Below, piece after piece: positions 36,153 to 45,865 of a stretch of DNA of 64,000 nucleotides (its first letter is position 1; each line of letters begins with the position of its first letter). This stretch comes from Bradyrhizobium sp. CB1650 (GTDB taxonomy: Bacteria; Pseudomonadota; Alphaproteobacteria; Rhizobiales; Xanthobacteraceae). The stretch covers positions 3,439,501 to 3,503,500 of the forward strand of contig NZ_CP121695.1 in assembly GCF_029761915.1 (NCBI RefSeq). Reading direction: 5' to 3'. The notes under the pieces were generated by a model that worked only from the letters and a program-made list of their open reading frames with translations, had not been told where the DNA came from and did no database searches. The position numbers were made by a program, and so were the translations under genes.

Positions 36153-36795
36153 CAGGTGCTTCTCGGACGAGGTGCCACCGAGGTTTACCAAGGGGCTCAT
36201 GTCATTGTACAGTACACTCCAGACGCCTTCCGCTACCCTCCGATGGAAGAATGACCAGCGCCGTGAATCCTCGGCGCGGGTGCTCCGGCAGAGTTCTCCA
36301 TCTTCCATCTCTGGCCGCCTGCTGCAAGGGCTATATCTACAAGTGTTGCCGCTTGTCGAGAGACTGCTGCTGGGGGCGCCGGCACAATATGTTGCCTCGA
36401 TGGCGCCGCGCTGCCCGCATCCGAGGTGAATTCTGTGTGCGTTGCTTTGCGAGATAGGACTCTTGTCCGCCGGGCGTGGTGCTGGAACGGCCGAGATATT
36501 GCTTAAGACGAAGACCGCTTCGTGAACGATCTTCTGACCTCGCCCGTGTCTCATGTCTTCATCAGACGGGGAGCTGACGGTGGCATTCCCCCGCCATATT
36601 CGGGTCTGCTCGCAGCACCGATTCCGGCAGGGACTGCAATATCTTGCGCCTCGCAAAGTGACCGAGCATGGGCCAAAGCCGCTCGAATGAGACCGTCACA
36701 CGTTGATTTCGTCCGGCGCAGCTGTTATTCGGCGCTCGATCCCTGCGACACCATCCGAAGCGTGCGGTGCGATGCGCCGGTACATTCCTTGCTCC
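36153..36795. other. Divergent spacer before the membrane-protein gene
   Basis: 643 bp between two divergently oriented genes. I find no convincing gene in it. Promoters for both directions should lie here. Confidence 0.4.
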
Positions 36796-38367
36796 ATGAA
36801 TATTTTTCCACGATATCAAGCCACCGCCGTCGCAGTGATGTCGGTCCTGCTCTCGGCCTGGCTCATTGGCTCACAGGTCTTCCATGCGAGCTGGGGCGCG
36901 ATCGATGATCATGACACGTTGAAGATGATTGGTGCGGGCAATCACCACTTGCCGCTCGGCCAATATCTCCAGGTGCTGTTCACGCAGACCGAACTCGGGC
37001 AGATCGGCGCGTATCCGCGCTTTCGGCCATTTTACTATCCGGCACTGCTGGGCGAGGCGGTGCTGTGGGGTGACAACGTCCATCTCTGGTATGCGAGCCG
37101 CGTCGGACTGCTTGCGATTTTTATCGCCGGAATCTGGATCCCGATCGCGCGCCATCTCGGCATTATCATCAGCCTGTGCTTCGTCCTCAGCATCATGCGA
37201 ATGCCATTCTGGGGCGACGTATGGGCTCGTCTCGGTCCCGGAGAAATATACGCCGCGGCTGGCCTGGGGGGGTGGGTAGCCGGGATCGACGCGATGTTTG
37301 CCGGGGCCAGCGAGCGCCTGCGCAGGCTCGGCATGTTCTCGGTCAGCCTGGGCACTCTCATAATGGTCGGCAGCAAGGAAACGCTGTTTCCGTTCGCGGG
37401 CTATTCGATCTGCGCCTTTGTGGCCTTTATCTATCTCCATAGGCAATCTGTGGCTGCAAAAATTCACCTGGTGCTGGTCCTGGCCTATAGCGCGGCCACT
37501 GCCGCCGCCATCGGGCTTGCGCTGCGCGGGGGCGAGGATATTCTGGGCCGGCCGGCCGGCCTCTCGGAACGGCTGACCCAGATCGTGGCGCCATTCGCGT
37601 CTTCGCTGGCCATGTTTGTCCTGCCTGCGATCGTACTGCTTGCCGTCACGGCGGCTATCGCGCGCTGGCGGCGGCCTGTGGGGAGCAGTTTGGGCGACAG
37701 CTGGCTCAAGCCTGCAATCACCTATATTGCCGGCGTTGTCTGGCTGTGGAGCCTCTATCTATCGCAATACATCGGCTATAACGGTCAATGGCCGACCGGC
37801 TATCGATATGACTTTCCCGGCGTGTTTGCCGCGCCGGCGCTGGTCGTCATCAGCGTCATGTTTCTGGCCGCCGTGACGCGGCCATACCCGCTCGCAAGCC
37901 GTGCGGTCAGGGGTGCCGCGATGACGGCGGCCCTCGTTTCCATCGTGATCTCCATCATGGCGATGCCATTTCCGCTAGCGAACTCCGTCAAAGACAATAT
38001 CGATCATACTGCGAGGTTTCAAAAGGCGCTGGCCAACGTGGCGGCGCTTGCCAAGAAGGATCCCGATCTGCCGATCATCCTCCGGGCGAATGGTGCCTGG
38101 ACCTACGAGAAGATCGTTTCGGTGGCGATCTACCTGCACAATTACTACAAGGTTGCCAATCCGATCGCGGTCAAGTTTTATTCCGACGGCAATTCCAGCC
38201 CTCAATTTTTAGCGCTCGCAGAGGCCATCAAGCGGTGGGAACGGGATGGCGGGCGAGAGCAGTTCGTTCCGCTCGGCTCTGTTGCCGAGCGCGCCAAATT
38301 GGGCTGCCTGAGCATTGGGCTCGACGGCCCGGGGGAACCAGACTGCCGCGGCGACGCCAGTATGTAG
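36796..38367 (+). CDS. Polytopic membrane protein, possible lipid-linked-sugar glycosyltransferase
   Basis: 523-residue protein with about 10 hydrophobic segments and a soluble C-terminal tail of about 110 residues (KALANVAALAKKDPDLPIIL, then KFYSDGNSSPQFLALAEAIK). After the first membrane segment there is an acidic GAIDDHDTLKMIG loop, similar in position to the Asp-containing external loop of PMT/ArnT-type GT-C enzymes. The region FPLYYPALL-like FRPFYYPALLGEAVLWG is also compatible. I do not recognise a specific family. The ATG at 36796 opens directly into the first membrane segment; an in-frame ATG at 36772 is possible. The polysaccharide genes on both sides support a role in glycan modification. 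Confidence 0.6.
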   Translation: MNIFPRYQATAVAVMSVLLSAWLIGSQVFHASWGAIDDHDTLKMIGAGNHHLPLGQYLQVLFTQTELGQIGAYPRFRPFYYPALLGEAVLWGDNVHLWYASRVGLLAIFIAGIWIPIARHLGIIISLCFVLSIMRMPFWGDVWARLGPGEIYAAAGLGGWVAGIDAMFAGASERLRRLGMFSVSLGTLIMVGSKETLFPFAGYSICAFVAFIYLHRQSVAAKIHLVLVLAYSAATAAAIGLALRGGEDILGRPAGLSERLTQIVAPFASSLAMFVLPAIVLLAVTAAIARWRRPVGSSLGDSWLKPAITYIAGVVWLWSLYLSQYIGYNGQWPTGYRYDFPGVFAAPALVVISVMFLAAVTRPYPLASRAVRGAAMTAALVSIVISIMAMPFPLANSVKDNIDHTARFQKALANVAALAKKDPDLPIILRANGAWTYEKIVSVAIYLHNYYKVANPIAVKFYSDGNSSPQFLALAEAIKRWERDGGREQFVPLGSVAERAKLGCLSIGLDGPGEPDCRGDASM

Positions 38368-38504
38368 GCCAGCCCGCGGCAAAGCCCGTTTTGCCGGATG
38401 GTAGCAGATGAAACAAAGGAGGGAACGCGTCCCAAAGTTCGTCTGGATAGTTTGCCCTGAACTTTGCTATCTTTAGCTTCGATCTGAGAGGACGAGAAAG
38501 ATTG

Positions 38505-39215
38505 ATGCGTACGGCAATTGTGTTAGCAGGTGGCTTGGGATCTCGCCTAAAGCCGTACACTGTTGTTCTTCCGAAGCCGCTGATGCCCATCGGCGAAATG
38601 CCGATTCTCGAGGTCATCCTTCGACAGTTGAAACTCCATCACTTCTCACGAGTGATACTGGCGGTAAACCACCAAGCCGATATTCTGAAAGCTTACTTCG
38701 GCGATGGAGCTCGATTTGGGATCGATGTTTCATACTCGCTTGAAACGAAGCGACTTGGAACCATGGGGCCGCTACGACTCATCGGGCATCTGCCTGAGAA
38801 CTTCATTGTCATGAATGGCGACATTCTCTGCGATCTTAACTTCTCTGACTTTTTCCTCACGCACGAGAACAACGATCGATTGTTCACAATCTCGGCCGCC
38901 GAGCGAACCCACACTGTTGATTACGGTGTTCTAGAGCGGAGCGGCAGCGGCAATTTGGTTGGATTTCGTGAGAAACCGCAGGCAAGTTATCTGGTCAGCA
39001 TGGGGGTTTATTGCGCCAGTCGGGCAATTCTGGATTGGATTCCTCAAGACGAGAGCTTCGGATTCGATCAGTTGATGTTGTCGCTTTTGGCGGCAGACAA
39101 ATCGGTGGTCGTCGAGCCCCACCAAGGCTACTGGCTCGACATAGGACGACCCGACGACTATCACCAGGCGATAGCTGAATGGCCACAACTTAAGAGCCGC
39201 TTGCTACGTGACTAG
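38505..39215 (+). CDS. Sugar-1-phosphate nucleotidyltransferase
   Basis: 236-residue nucleotidyltransferase of the NTP_transferase family, which makes an NDP-sugar from sugar-1-phosphate and NTP. The signature GGLGSRLKPYTVVLPKPLMP lies at residues about 8-27, followed by NHQADILKAYFGDG, VMNGDILCDLNF (metal-binding Asp), VGFREKP and YWLDIGRPDDYHQA. The size fits mannose-1-phosphate or glucose-1-phosphate types without a C-terminal hexapeptide domain. The ATG at 38505 is used; a TTG just before it is in frame. Its end overlaps the next gene's GTG by 8 bp, so the two are translationally coupled. Base composition is lower in GC than the genes to the left. Confidence 0.88.
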   Translation: MRTAIVLAGGLGSRLKPYTVVLPKPLMPIGEMPILEVILRQLKLHHFSRVILAVNHQADILKAYFGDGARFGIDVSYSLETKRLGTMGPLRLIGHLPENFIVMNGDILCDLNFSDFFLTHENNDRLFTISAAERTHTVDYGVLERSGSGNLVGFREKPQASYLVSMGVYCASRAILDWIPQDESFGFDQLMLSLLAADKSVVVEPHQGYWLDIGRPDDYHQAIAEWPQLKSRLLRD

Positions 39216-40080
39216 TTTTGACCCCAAGGGTGGACCTGGAAATACGGTCGTAACCGGGGCAACCGGATTCATTGGCCGTCATCTCGTCGAGAAACTTCGA
39301 CGGGCGGGAAATGTTGTGCACGCACTTTCGCGCTCGACGGGTTTTGATCTCGTGCATGATGAGCTTCCGCTGGACGGAATCGATCATGTCTATCACCTTG
39401 CGGGGCAAACATTTGTCCCCCAGGCTTGGTCCAACCCGATCGATTTCCATCTGGTCAACGCGCACGGCACAGTTCGTGTGCTCGACCAATGCCGTCGGAA
39501 TGGAGTCAGCGTTACTTACGCGAGCGCCTATGTTTACGGCAATCCCGCAACATTGCCGATCCGGGAGGACGCCGACGTCCGTTTGAATAATCCGTATGCA
39601 TTCTCAAAATATGCGGGAGAGGAAGCTTGCCGGTTTTATTCAAACATTTTCAACTTGCCGGTCACCATCTTTCGCATCTTTAACGTGTTTGGGCCGGGAC
39701 AGGATGACCGATTTCTGATCCCGATGATCATGCGTCAGGTTCGAGATCCGAAGGTCGCGATTATTGAGGTGGCCGATTTGTCGCCGCGAAGAGACTACGT
39801 ATACGTGGATGATGTCTCAGAAGCCCTTCTGCTTTCTCCTCGCTTGTTGGGTGGCACTTACAACGTCGGCAGCGGTCGATCGTACTCAGTTGAGGAACTT
39901 GTACAGAAGATTCTGGCGACCTCCTGCTCTGATAAGACCTATCGGCAAACCGGTAGTCAGAGGAATAATGAAATTAACGACGTGGTCGCAGATACAGCAG
40001 CACTTCAGAAAATCGGATGGCAAGCTTCGTTTTCGCTGGAAAACGGACTTCGCGCCATGTGGGACGAGATCAACAAATGA
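39208..40080 (+). CDS. NAD-dependent nucleotide-sugar epimerase/dehydratase
   Basis: 290-residue extended SDR. The Rossmann motif GATGFIGRHLVEKL lies at the N-terminus, followed by HVYHLAGQTFVPQAWSNP, ASAYVYG (catalytic Ser region) and NPYAFSKYAGEEACR with the YxxxK pair. IFRIFNVFGPGQDDRFLIP and DYVYVDDVSEALLL are the usual substrate-domain motifs. It starts with GTG inside the end of the nucleotidyltransferase gene and overlaps the next gene by ATGA. It most likely works on the NDP-sugar made by that neighbour, by C4 epimerisation, reduction or dehydration; the sequence alone does not say which. Confidence 0.87.
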   Translation: MTSFDPKGGPGNTVVTGATGFIGRHLVEKLRRAGNVVHALSRSTGFDLVHDELPLDGIDHVYHLAGQTFVPQAWSNPIDFHLVNAHGTVRVLDQCRRNGVSVTYASAYVYGNPATLPIREDADVRLNNPYAFSKYAGEEACRFYSNIFNLPVTIFRIFNVFGPGQDDRFLIPMIMRQVRDPKVAIIEVADLSPRRDYVYVDDVSEALLLSPRLLGGTYNVGSGRSYSVEELVQKILATSCSDKTYRQTGSQRNNEINDVVADTAALQKIGWQASFSLENGLRAMWDEINK

Positions 40081-41039
40081 CTACTATTGACATAGTCTCC
40101 CCGGTTTTTGGTGAAGAAGAAGCGATCTCCGCCTTTCACGAAGCGCTTATTCAGTCAACTGCGCCGCTCTCCAACGACTTCACGTTCAATTTCATTTATG
40201 TGGTCGATCCCGCAAAAGATCGAACTGAAGACAAGCTCATTGCTCTCGCCAAGTGCGATCCAAGGATAACGGTCATTATAATGTCGCGCCGATTTGGCCA
40301 TCAGGCCGCTCTCTTAGCGGGCATGGATGCGAGCGCCGGCGATGCATTGATCATGTTGGACAGCGATCTTCAACATCCGCCATCTCTCATTCCAGAAATG
40401 ATTCAATACTGGCGTTCTGGGGCTGAGATTGTCCAGGCGCTCAGGCGGGATGGCGTAGAGACCTCGTCCGGGAAACGTATTACCTCATCGTGGTTCTATC
40501 AAATCCTCGGAAAAATCAGCCCGGTCAAGTTGCAGTCCGGTGCAGCCGACTTCAGGCTAATTTCGCGTCGTGTGGTTGAACTGTTCAGAAGCAGTATCCG
40601 CGAACACAATCCCTTCTTGCGCGGCCTAATGGGGTGGGTCGGATTCACGGTCGCCTATCTCCCGTTTACCCCCGCTGCCCGATTTAAGGGGCGCTCGAAG
40701 TATACTTTATCAGCCCTCACAGTATTCGCCTTAAATGGGTTCTGTTCATTTTCAAAACTGCCATTGCGACTTTGTGTGGCAGCTGGTCTGGTCATTTCGG
40801 TGCTCAGCCTACTCATGGGCGCGATCAACGTCGTTCTATATTTTTCAGGAAGCAGGTTTGTGCCAGGCTGGGCTTCAATCTTTGCACTAACGTCATTCGC
40901 CATAGGCTTGAACATGCTCTTCCTCGGAGTGATAGGTGAGTACGTTGGATTGATTTTCGATGAAGTCAAAGAGCGCCCGCGTTATATAATTGACAAGGTC
41001 CACAAGGGCGGCGGCCTCACTGCGCCCCATGCCGAATGA
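40077..41039 (+). CDS. GT2 glycosyltransferase, polyprenyl-phosphate type
   Basis: 320-residue membrane-attached GT2 enzyme. The catalytic domain has DIVSPVFGEEEAI, MSRRFGHQAALLAGMDAS and MLDSDLQHPPSLIPEM with the DxD-type motif at about residue 97, then AADFRLISRRV and FLRGLMGWVGF, a pattern shared with dolichol/undecaprenyl-phosphate sugar transferases. Two C-terminal membrane segments follow (VAAGLVISVLSLLMGAINVV and FALTSFAIGLNMLFLGVIG). It starts with ATGA overlapping the epimerase stop. It probably loads a sugar onto undecaprenyl phosphate for later transfer on the outer face. Confidence 0.88.
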   Translation: MTTIDIVSPVFGEEEAISAFHEALIQSTAPLSNDFTFNFIYVVDPAKDRTEDKLIALAKCDPRITVIIMSRRFGHQAALLAGMDASAGDALIMLDSDLQHPPSLIPEMIQYWRSGAEIVQALRRDGVETSSGKRITSSWFYQILGKISPVKLQSGAADFRLISRRVVELFRSSIREHNPFLRGLMGWVGFTVAYLPFTPAARFKGRSKYTLSALTVFALNGFCSFSKLPLRLCVAAGLVISVLSLLMGAINVVLYFSGSRFVPGWASIFALTSFAIGLNMLFLGVIGEYVGLIFDEVKERPRYIIDKVHKGGGLTAPHAE

Positions 41040-41165
41040 TTAGTCAACGCGGCCGTAGCGATGTGGAATTGGCGGCGAAGGTGCCGCCGACTTCCTGAGC
41101 AAGCGATCCTATCCAAGAGGTCCGGTCCGACGTGTTCGGTACGGGCCGACATCGAGAACAAGGCA

Positions 41166-42407
41166 ATGACAACCATTTCGGGCAAGAACAGTTCCGCAGA
41201 TATGGATTCACTTATCGCGCTAATCTTGAAGCGTACCCATTCAATGATTGATGGGGATATCCGACAGAATAGCGAGAAGCTTCGATCAATGGTTAGGGGC
41301 AAGCGGATTCTGGTCATTGGAGGCGGTGGAAGCATTGGAAGCAGCACGACAGAATTGATCGTGGAGCTCTGTCCTCAGTGCGTTCACGTCGTTGACATCA
41401 ACGAGAACTATCTGGCCGAATTGGTACGCAACATTCGCCTCCGATCAGAGGCCGTCGCACAGGTCGACTTTCGAACACTTCCGTTCGACTTCGGAAGCCC
41501 TATCATGCAGCGGTATATCTTTGAGGAGCGGCCTTATGACATCGTTCTCAATTTCGCTGCATTAAAACATGTTCGCTCGGAAAAGAACGTATTTTCCATC
41601 CTCCAAATGATAGATACGAATGTCGTAAAGCAAGCGCGCTTCAAGCGGTGGCTTTCGGAGAGAGGCGGATGTCAGAGGTATTTTGTCGTTTCAACCGATA
41701 AGGCGGCAAATCCGACTAGCTTGATGGGGGCAACGAAGCGCCTGATGGAAGACGTGATTTTTGATGTGGCTCTTCGACCAGATTTGGTTGTGACTTCGGC
41801 TCGTTTTGCGAACGTGGCTTTTTCAAATGGGAGCCTTCTACAGTCATTTCTTTATCGCATTTCGGCTGGTCAACCGCTCGCGGCACCACGCGAAACACGC
41901 CGGTACTTTGTCAGTCAGCGTGAAGCCGGAGAAATCTGTCTACTCGCGGCTCTCGTTGGGCAGGATCGGCACATCTATTTCCCTCGTCTCGACCCTGAGA
42001 AGGAACTGCGTCCGTTGACGGACATCGCCATCGAGGTGATGAACTACTATGGGCTTCAACAGGACATTTATGACGATGAGGCTGCGGCTCGACGGGATGC
42101 AAGAGGGCTGATTGTACAGGGCAGATTGCCCCTCATTTTGACGCCGCTCGATACCAGCGGCGAGAAGTCGTACGAAGAGTTTCTCGGACATGGCGAATTG
42201 GAGGCGCAAGTCGACTTCAATAGTCTAAACGCACTCATCCATAGCGCGAACATCGTCTCAACGACTGGTTTGGTGGAGTGGTGCGAAGGGTTGATCACCA
42301 ATCCCTCCGAGGCCGTCGACAAGCGCACTATTGTTCAAACGATCTCGGCGGCTCTTCCCAATTTTCAGCATGTCGAAACCGGACGATCTCTGGATGACCG
42401 GATTTAG
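41166..42407 (+). CDS. CapD/FlaA1-like polysaccharide biosynthesis dehydratase
   Basis: 413-residue soluble SDR of the Polysacc_synt_2 type, lacking the membrane domain of full-length CapD. It has the cofactor motif VIGGGGSIGSSTTEL (about residues 44-58), NFAALKHVRSEKNV, VVSTDKAANPTSLMGATKRL (the modified SDR active site) and TSARFANVAFSNGSLLQSFL. These enzymes act on UDP-GlcNAc as 4,6-dehydratase/5-epimerase or 4-epimerase. AAGG precedes the ATG at 41166; the frame upstream from 41061 shows no similarity. The C-terminal 120 residues include the usual TPLDTSGEKSYEEFLG. It lies in the low-GC part of the locus with GT2 upstream and a methyltransferase downstream. Confidence 0.85.
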   Translation: MTTISGKNSSADMDSLIALILKRTHSMIDGDIRQNSEKLRSMVRGKRILVIGGGGSIGSSTTELIVELCPQCVHVVDINENYLAELVRNIRLRSEAVAQVDFRTLPFDFGSPIMQRYIFEERPYDIVLNFAALKHVRSEKNVFSILQMIDTNVVKQARFKRWLSERGGCQRYFVVSTDKAANPTSLMGATKRLMEDVIFDVALRPDLVVTSARFANVAFSNGSLLQSFLYRISAGQPLAAPRETRRYFVSQREAGEICLLAALVGQDRHIYFPRLDPEKELRPLTDIAIEVMNYYGLQQDIYDDEAAARRDARGLIVQGRLPLILTPLDTSGEKSYEEFLGHGELEAQVDFNSLNALIHSANIVSTTGLVEWCEGLITNPSEAVDKRTIVQTISAALPNFQHVETGRSLDDRI

Positions 42408-42420
42408 AGGAGACAGTCCG

Positions 42421-43302
42421 ATGAAAGTCGCCACTTCGACAGCGAATCGACCGATCGACGATACGCAAAACTGCCTTGTATGTGGGGGCGCTTATAAGCC
42501 TAGCCACCTCCCTGGGCTATTCAAGTGCTCCTCCTGCGGCTTCATTTCTGCCAACCTGCAGATCCCCGAAGCTGAATTGGAGGCACTCTATGGAACGGAC
42601 TACTTCCATGGCCAGGAATACCTCGATTACGCGGCTGAAGCCGAAAGCCTCCGTGTTAACTTTCGGCGCCGGATATCCACGCTCAATCAATTGCGACCCA
42701 ACCTAATCGAGGCAGAGCTTTTCGAGATCGGATGCGCGTATGGATACTTTCTGCAGGAGGTTGCCCCCAGCGTTCGAAGAGCGTTCGGAATAGACATTTC
42801 GGCCGATGCGGTTGAGCGTGCCATAAAGGACCAGAACGTCGCTGCCGAACACGCCGATTATCTTTCTTACGATCTCGGCCGAAAGGTAGACGTGATCACG
42901 ATGTGGGATACTATTGAGCATCTCAAACGGCCTGATTTGTTCGTGGAGAAGGCGGCAGACGACCTCAAAACCGGGGGGCTCCTGGCGATAACCACGGGAG
43001 ACATCGGGTCATACGTAGCTCGCTTGCGAGGAAAACATTGGAGGATGATTCATCCTCCCACGCACCTCCATTATTTCTCGGTCAACACACTTTCTCGATT
43101 GCTCAAACGGCATAAGCTCAATGTAGTCTACGTCGCCCATCCGGGAAACTCGAGACGCCTAAGATCGGTTTTGTATTTTTTGCTGGTCTTAAAGGGCAAG
43201 CAGCGCCGACTCTATGATGCACTCCGGGGAAGTCCCGTGTTCAACCTGGATCTCACCGTAAACCTGTTCGATATCATGTACGTCGTAGCCAGGAAGCCAT
43301 AG
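42421..43302 (+). CDS. SAM-dependent methyltransferase with N-terminal zinc ribbon
   Basis: 293-residue protein. The N-terminus holds two Cys pairs, CLVCGG and CSSCGF (about residues 17-42), a rubredoxin-like zinc ribbon common in sugar C- or N-methyltransferases. The Methyltransf_23-type Rossmann core follows: AELFEIGCAYGYFLQEVAP (SAM motif I, about 100), FGIDISADAVERA, VDVITMWDTIEHLKRPDLFV and LKTGGLLAITTGD. The C-terminal HLHYFSVNTLSRLLKRHKL is also typical. It starts 13 bp after the CapD-like gene. It probably methylates a sugar or a glycan end. Confidence 0.85.
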   Translation: MKVATSTANRPIDDTQNCLVCGGAYKPSHLPGLFKCSSCGFISANLQIPEAELEALYGTDYFHGQEYLDYAAEAESLRVNFRRRISTLNQLRPNLIEAELFEIGCAYGYFLQEVAPSVRRAFGIDISADAVERAIKDQNVAAEHADYLSYDLGRKVDVITMWDTIEHLKRPDLFVEKAADDLKTGGLLAITTGDIGSYVARLRGKHWRMIHPPTHLHYFSVNTLSRLLKRHKLNVVYVAHPGNSRRLRSVLYFLLVLKGKQRRLYDALRGSPVFNLDLTVNLFDIMYVVARKP

Positions 43303-43458
43303 GATCCTGCACGCGACGCTCACGGTAAAGCTGCTCCTTGAAGGTCGATGCGGAACTCTGACGGGATACTCTGCATCGCTGTTTAACTCGTCGGCAAACT
43401 GTCTGATCGTGCAGCTGACAAAGTTTTCAGAGCTGTCTGCGCCGCGTCTCCGTTAAGA

Positions 43459-44409
43459 TCAAGGTACATCCCAGTCTGCAGCTCCAAACTGAGAAAACGA
43501 GCCCGGAAAATTTCTTTCAACGACTGGGAATGGGCGGCCTAGCATGCGCGTAGGTATTCGAATGAACCCACGCTGCAGTGGTGAACGTAAATGACAGAAT
43601 TCAAGGACTGCATGCACGCCTTCGCGTGACATTGCCTCCACAGCACGCGTTTGTAGGCCTCGCCATTCATCCGAGTTATATGCGCGAGCTGCCAGGATTG
43701 CCGCTACTCTTATGGGACCAAATCGTAATATCCGGTAGACGAGTTTAGCCGGTTCCGTGCAAGCCGACTGTAAATGGACAACTGAATAGGTCACCCCTGG
43801 GCGACTTTTGAAGCGCCATTCAAAAGTCTCAGGATCGGACAAATCCAAACCGCCGAGTTGAAAGAGATCTTGCTGTGATTGTTTAGGCGGTACCGCATCG
43901 ACGCGGTTGCGTTCGGCAAGGTGTGGCCATGCAGGCCGCATCCAAAAGTAACATTCAGTGCTTTGCCGAAAGCCAGCGCGCAGGATGCCCTCCAGCGAAT
44001 TCGGATTCGGAAAGCAATATATAGGCGTCCGTGGGCCAAGCTCTTCCAAGAGTGCAGCCAAGCACGTCCCAAAAAAACCCCGACGGCGATACGATTTCGC
44101 CGTTGCAATGTCGGCAAGCTGATAGACGAGCAAGGCCTCTCCGCTGATAAAGAATTTTATTGGAATGGCGGAAATTGACGCCACTAACTCCTGATTGATC
44201 CGTATTTGAACGAGAATTGGATTTCCGGCCGAGGAATATTTCCACCGGTAATAACTGGGCGTTTGCACGCGCGATGCATCGATGAGTGCGCGCGGCTTGT
44301 GAAATGCGCTCCGTTGAAAAATCGAGAACTCGTTGAAGTCGACGTCTGTAACCGACTTCAGTACCTTGAGAGAAAGCAACTCTCGTCTCGGCATTGGTGA
44401 TCCCATCAT
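43459..44409 (-). CDS. GNAT-like acyltransferase
   Basis: 316-residue protein with a GNAT fold in the first half. The segment LADIATAKSYRRRGFFGTCL (about residues 98-117) is the acyl-CoA pyrophosphate-binding motif, after the beta-strand pair ILVQIRINQELVASIS. IYCFPNPNSLEGILRAGF follows. The second half is unfamiliar. The start is uncertain: ATG at 44409 overlaps the stop of the damaged glycosyltransferase upstream (CAATGATGG), and an ATG at 44394 is also possible; neither has a strong ribosome binding site. The gene runs opposite to its polysaccharide neighbours. N- or O-acylation of a sugar is a plausible role. Confidence 0.65.
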   Translation of the reverse strand: MMGSPMPRRELLSLKVLKSVTDVDFNEFSIFQRSAFHKPRALIDASRVQTPSYYRWKYSSAGNPILVQIRINQELVASISAIPIKFFISGEALLVYQLADIATAKSYRRRGFFGTCLAALLEELGPRTPIYCFPNPNSLEGILRAGFRQSTECYFWMRPAWPHLAERNRVDAVPPKQSQQDLFQLGGLDLSDPETFEWRFKSRPGVTYSVVHLQSACTEPAKLVYRILRFGPIRVAAILAARAYNSDEWRGLQTRAVEAMSREGVHAVLEFCHLRSPLQRGFIRIPTRMLGRPFPVVERNFPGSFSQFGAADWDVP

Positions 44410-45865
44410 TGGGCTATCGATCGGGATGTGCGACACACGAAATTGCGCTTGCGCTGCGTGCTGCCGTGATGATGACGCCGCTGTAGCCCGTACCCGCGTC
44501 GGCCGAAGGGACGGTCGAACCAATGTTGAATTTTCTTGACCCGCTCTCCCATCAGCGAATTCTTGGAAATCAAGATCGGGCGGCGAAATCCCGCAGCCTT
44601 TGTCAGCGAGTTCGAGGAACTGCCAAAATCCTGATAGACTGCGTAGACAATGTCGCTTGCGGCTATGATGCTGTTGTAGTTGCGCTCGCTCCTGATGTAT
44701 CCCTCCGCCAGATAGACGTTTTCGGGCGGGTGCGCGTAAAACGATCTTACCCGGTTCTCATGTTCAGCGAAAGTTGTCCAATGAACTTCGCCTATCAGTG
44801 CGAAGAAGAAGCGAGCGGGATTCGCGGCCGCGATGACATCAAGCAGTGTCGGAACGTCCCTGTGTGCTGTGATCGAACCGATCTGCAACACAATCGTCCG
44901 CATTCCTGCATGTTCCCTGATGTCGCGAGCAAGTTGGTATGACTCAATCGGCAGCTCCAGGTCCGCGACATCGGGGGCTAGGGCAAAGTGCAGATGAGGC
45001 GATGCATTGGCGTAGGTCGTGACAGCGGACGGGACAAGAAAAACACCGTCTCGCGCGTTCCCGGAATTGAAATACCCTTCAACCTCCGCGTTCGGATGGC
45101 GTGCCAGCCGTGGGTGAAATCGGATTCCAATCCATGTTCGCGCACTGAGATGATCGAGCACGACCGTGTTTTGTTGCTGCTCGGCCATGAGATCGGCATA
45201 CAGAAAAAAGATCAAGTCGGGCGAAGCTTGTCCCGGCATTGGAGCGGTTGTGTCATCGTATCGGAGTAGCGATGAAAATATGACGCGGCCACCCTCGCCC
45301 TGAATGTCCGGTGCAGGTGTCCATCGCGTCTTCGACGAGCGTTGCGCTATCGCGCGTTCGATACGCCCAATCTGCCGACGAAGTGCGGGCCAGGTATCCG
45401 GAAGAGGGGACTGCGACATAAGGCGATAGCATTTCGACGAGGAACGATTGTGCAGCGAGCCAAAGCGCCCAACAGACCTTCTTGCTGCCAAACAAGACGG
45501 GCACGCTGCGTTGGAGACAGTAGCGAACGCGCCGAGACGGTTCCCGCGTCGTCAGCACAAGCCTCGCCTTTAGCCACCGCCGATTCGGCCCGTGAGCAGG
45601 ATGGCGACGGCGATTGGCCGAGGTCAGCGATGAGCGATTGAGGCTGATTGCGCGCGACGAATGATTCAGCCTGATCAAATGATACGAACGAAAAGTAGTT
45701 TGCCGCGCTCGTGCAGCTGTGTGCGAGATAGTCGGATGTGTCGCCGTCATTTGCGAGCAAAACCACTCTATATCCGAGTTGCAAGAGTACCCTTGAATAG
45801 AGCCGGGCGTAAGCATCGAGATGCCCGCGCCCTGAAATTGGATTGACCAATACTATCGATTTCAT
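44406..45865 (-). pseudogene. Frameshifted paralog of the glycosyltransferase at 34.7 kb
   Basis: Starting at 45865 the frame reads MKSIVLVNPISGRGHLDAYAR, matching the intact protein encoded at 34728-36152. The match continues to VPRR at about 45430, then moves to another frame (IGRIERAIAQRSSKT onward) and continues through VLQIGSITAHRDVPTLLDVI and ADIVYAVYQDFGSSSNSLTK. Near 44515 it shifts again, from the frame that reads VKKIQHW to one that reads NIGSTVPSADAG, matching NIGAVATEGDAA of the intact copy, and then stops early. Two frameshifts and a missing C-terminus make a functional protein unlikely. The copy lies in lower-GC DNA, so it may be the older or imported copy. Confidence 0.85.

Noticed and set aside
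36240..36460. Small gene in the divergent spacer (frames at 36172-36457)
   Set aside because: The two overlapping frames have low-complexity, Arg/Cys-rich products without homology or a ribosome binding site.
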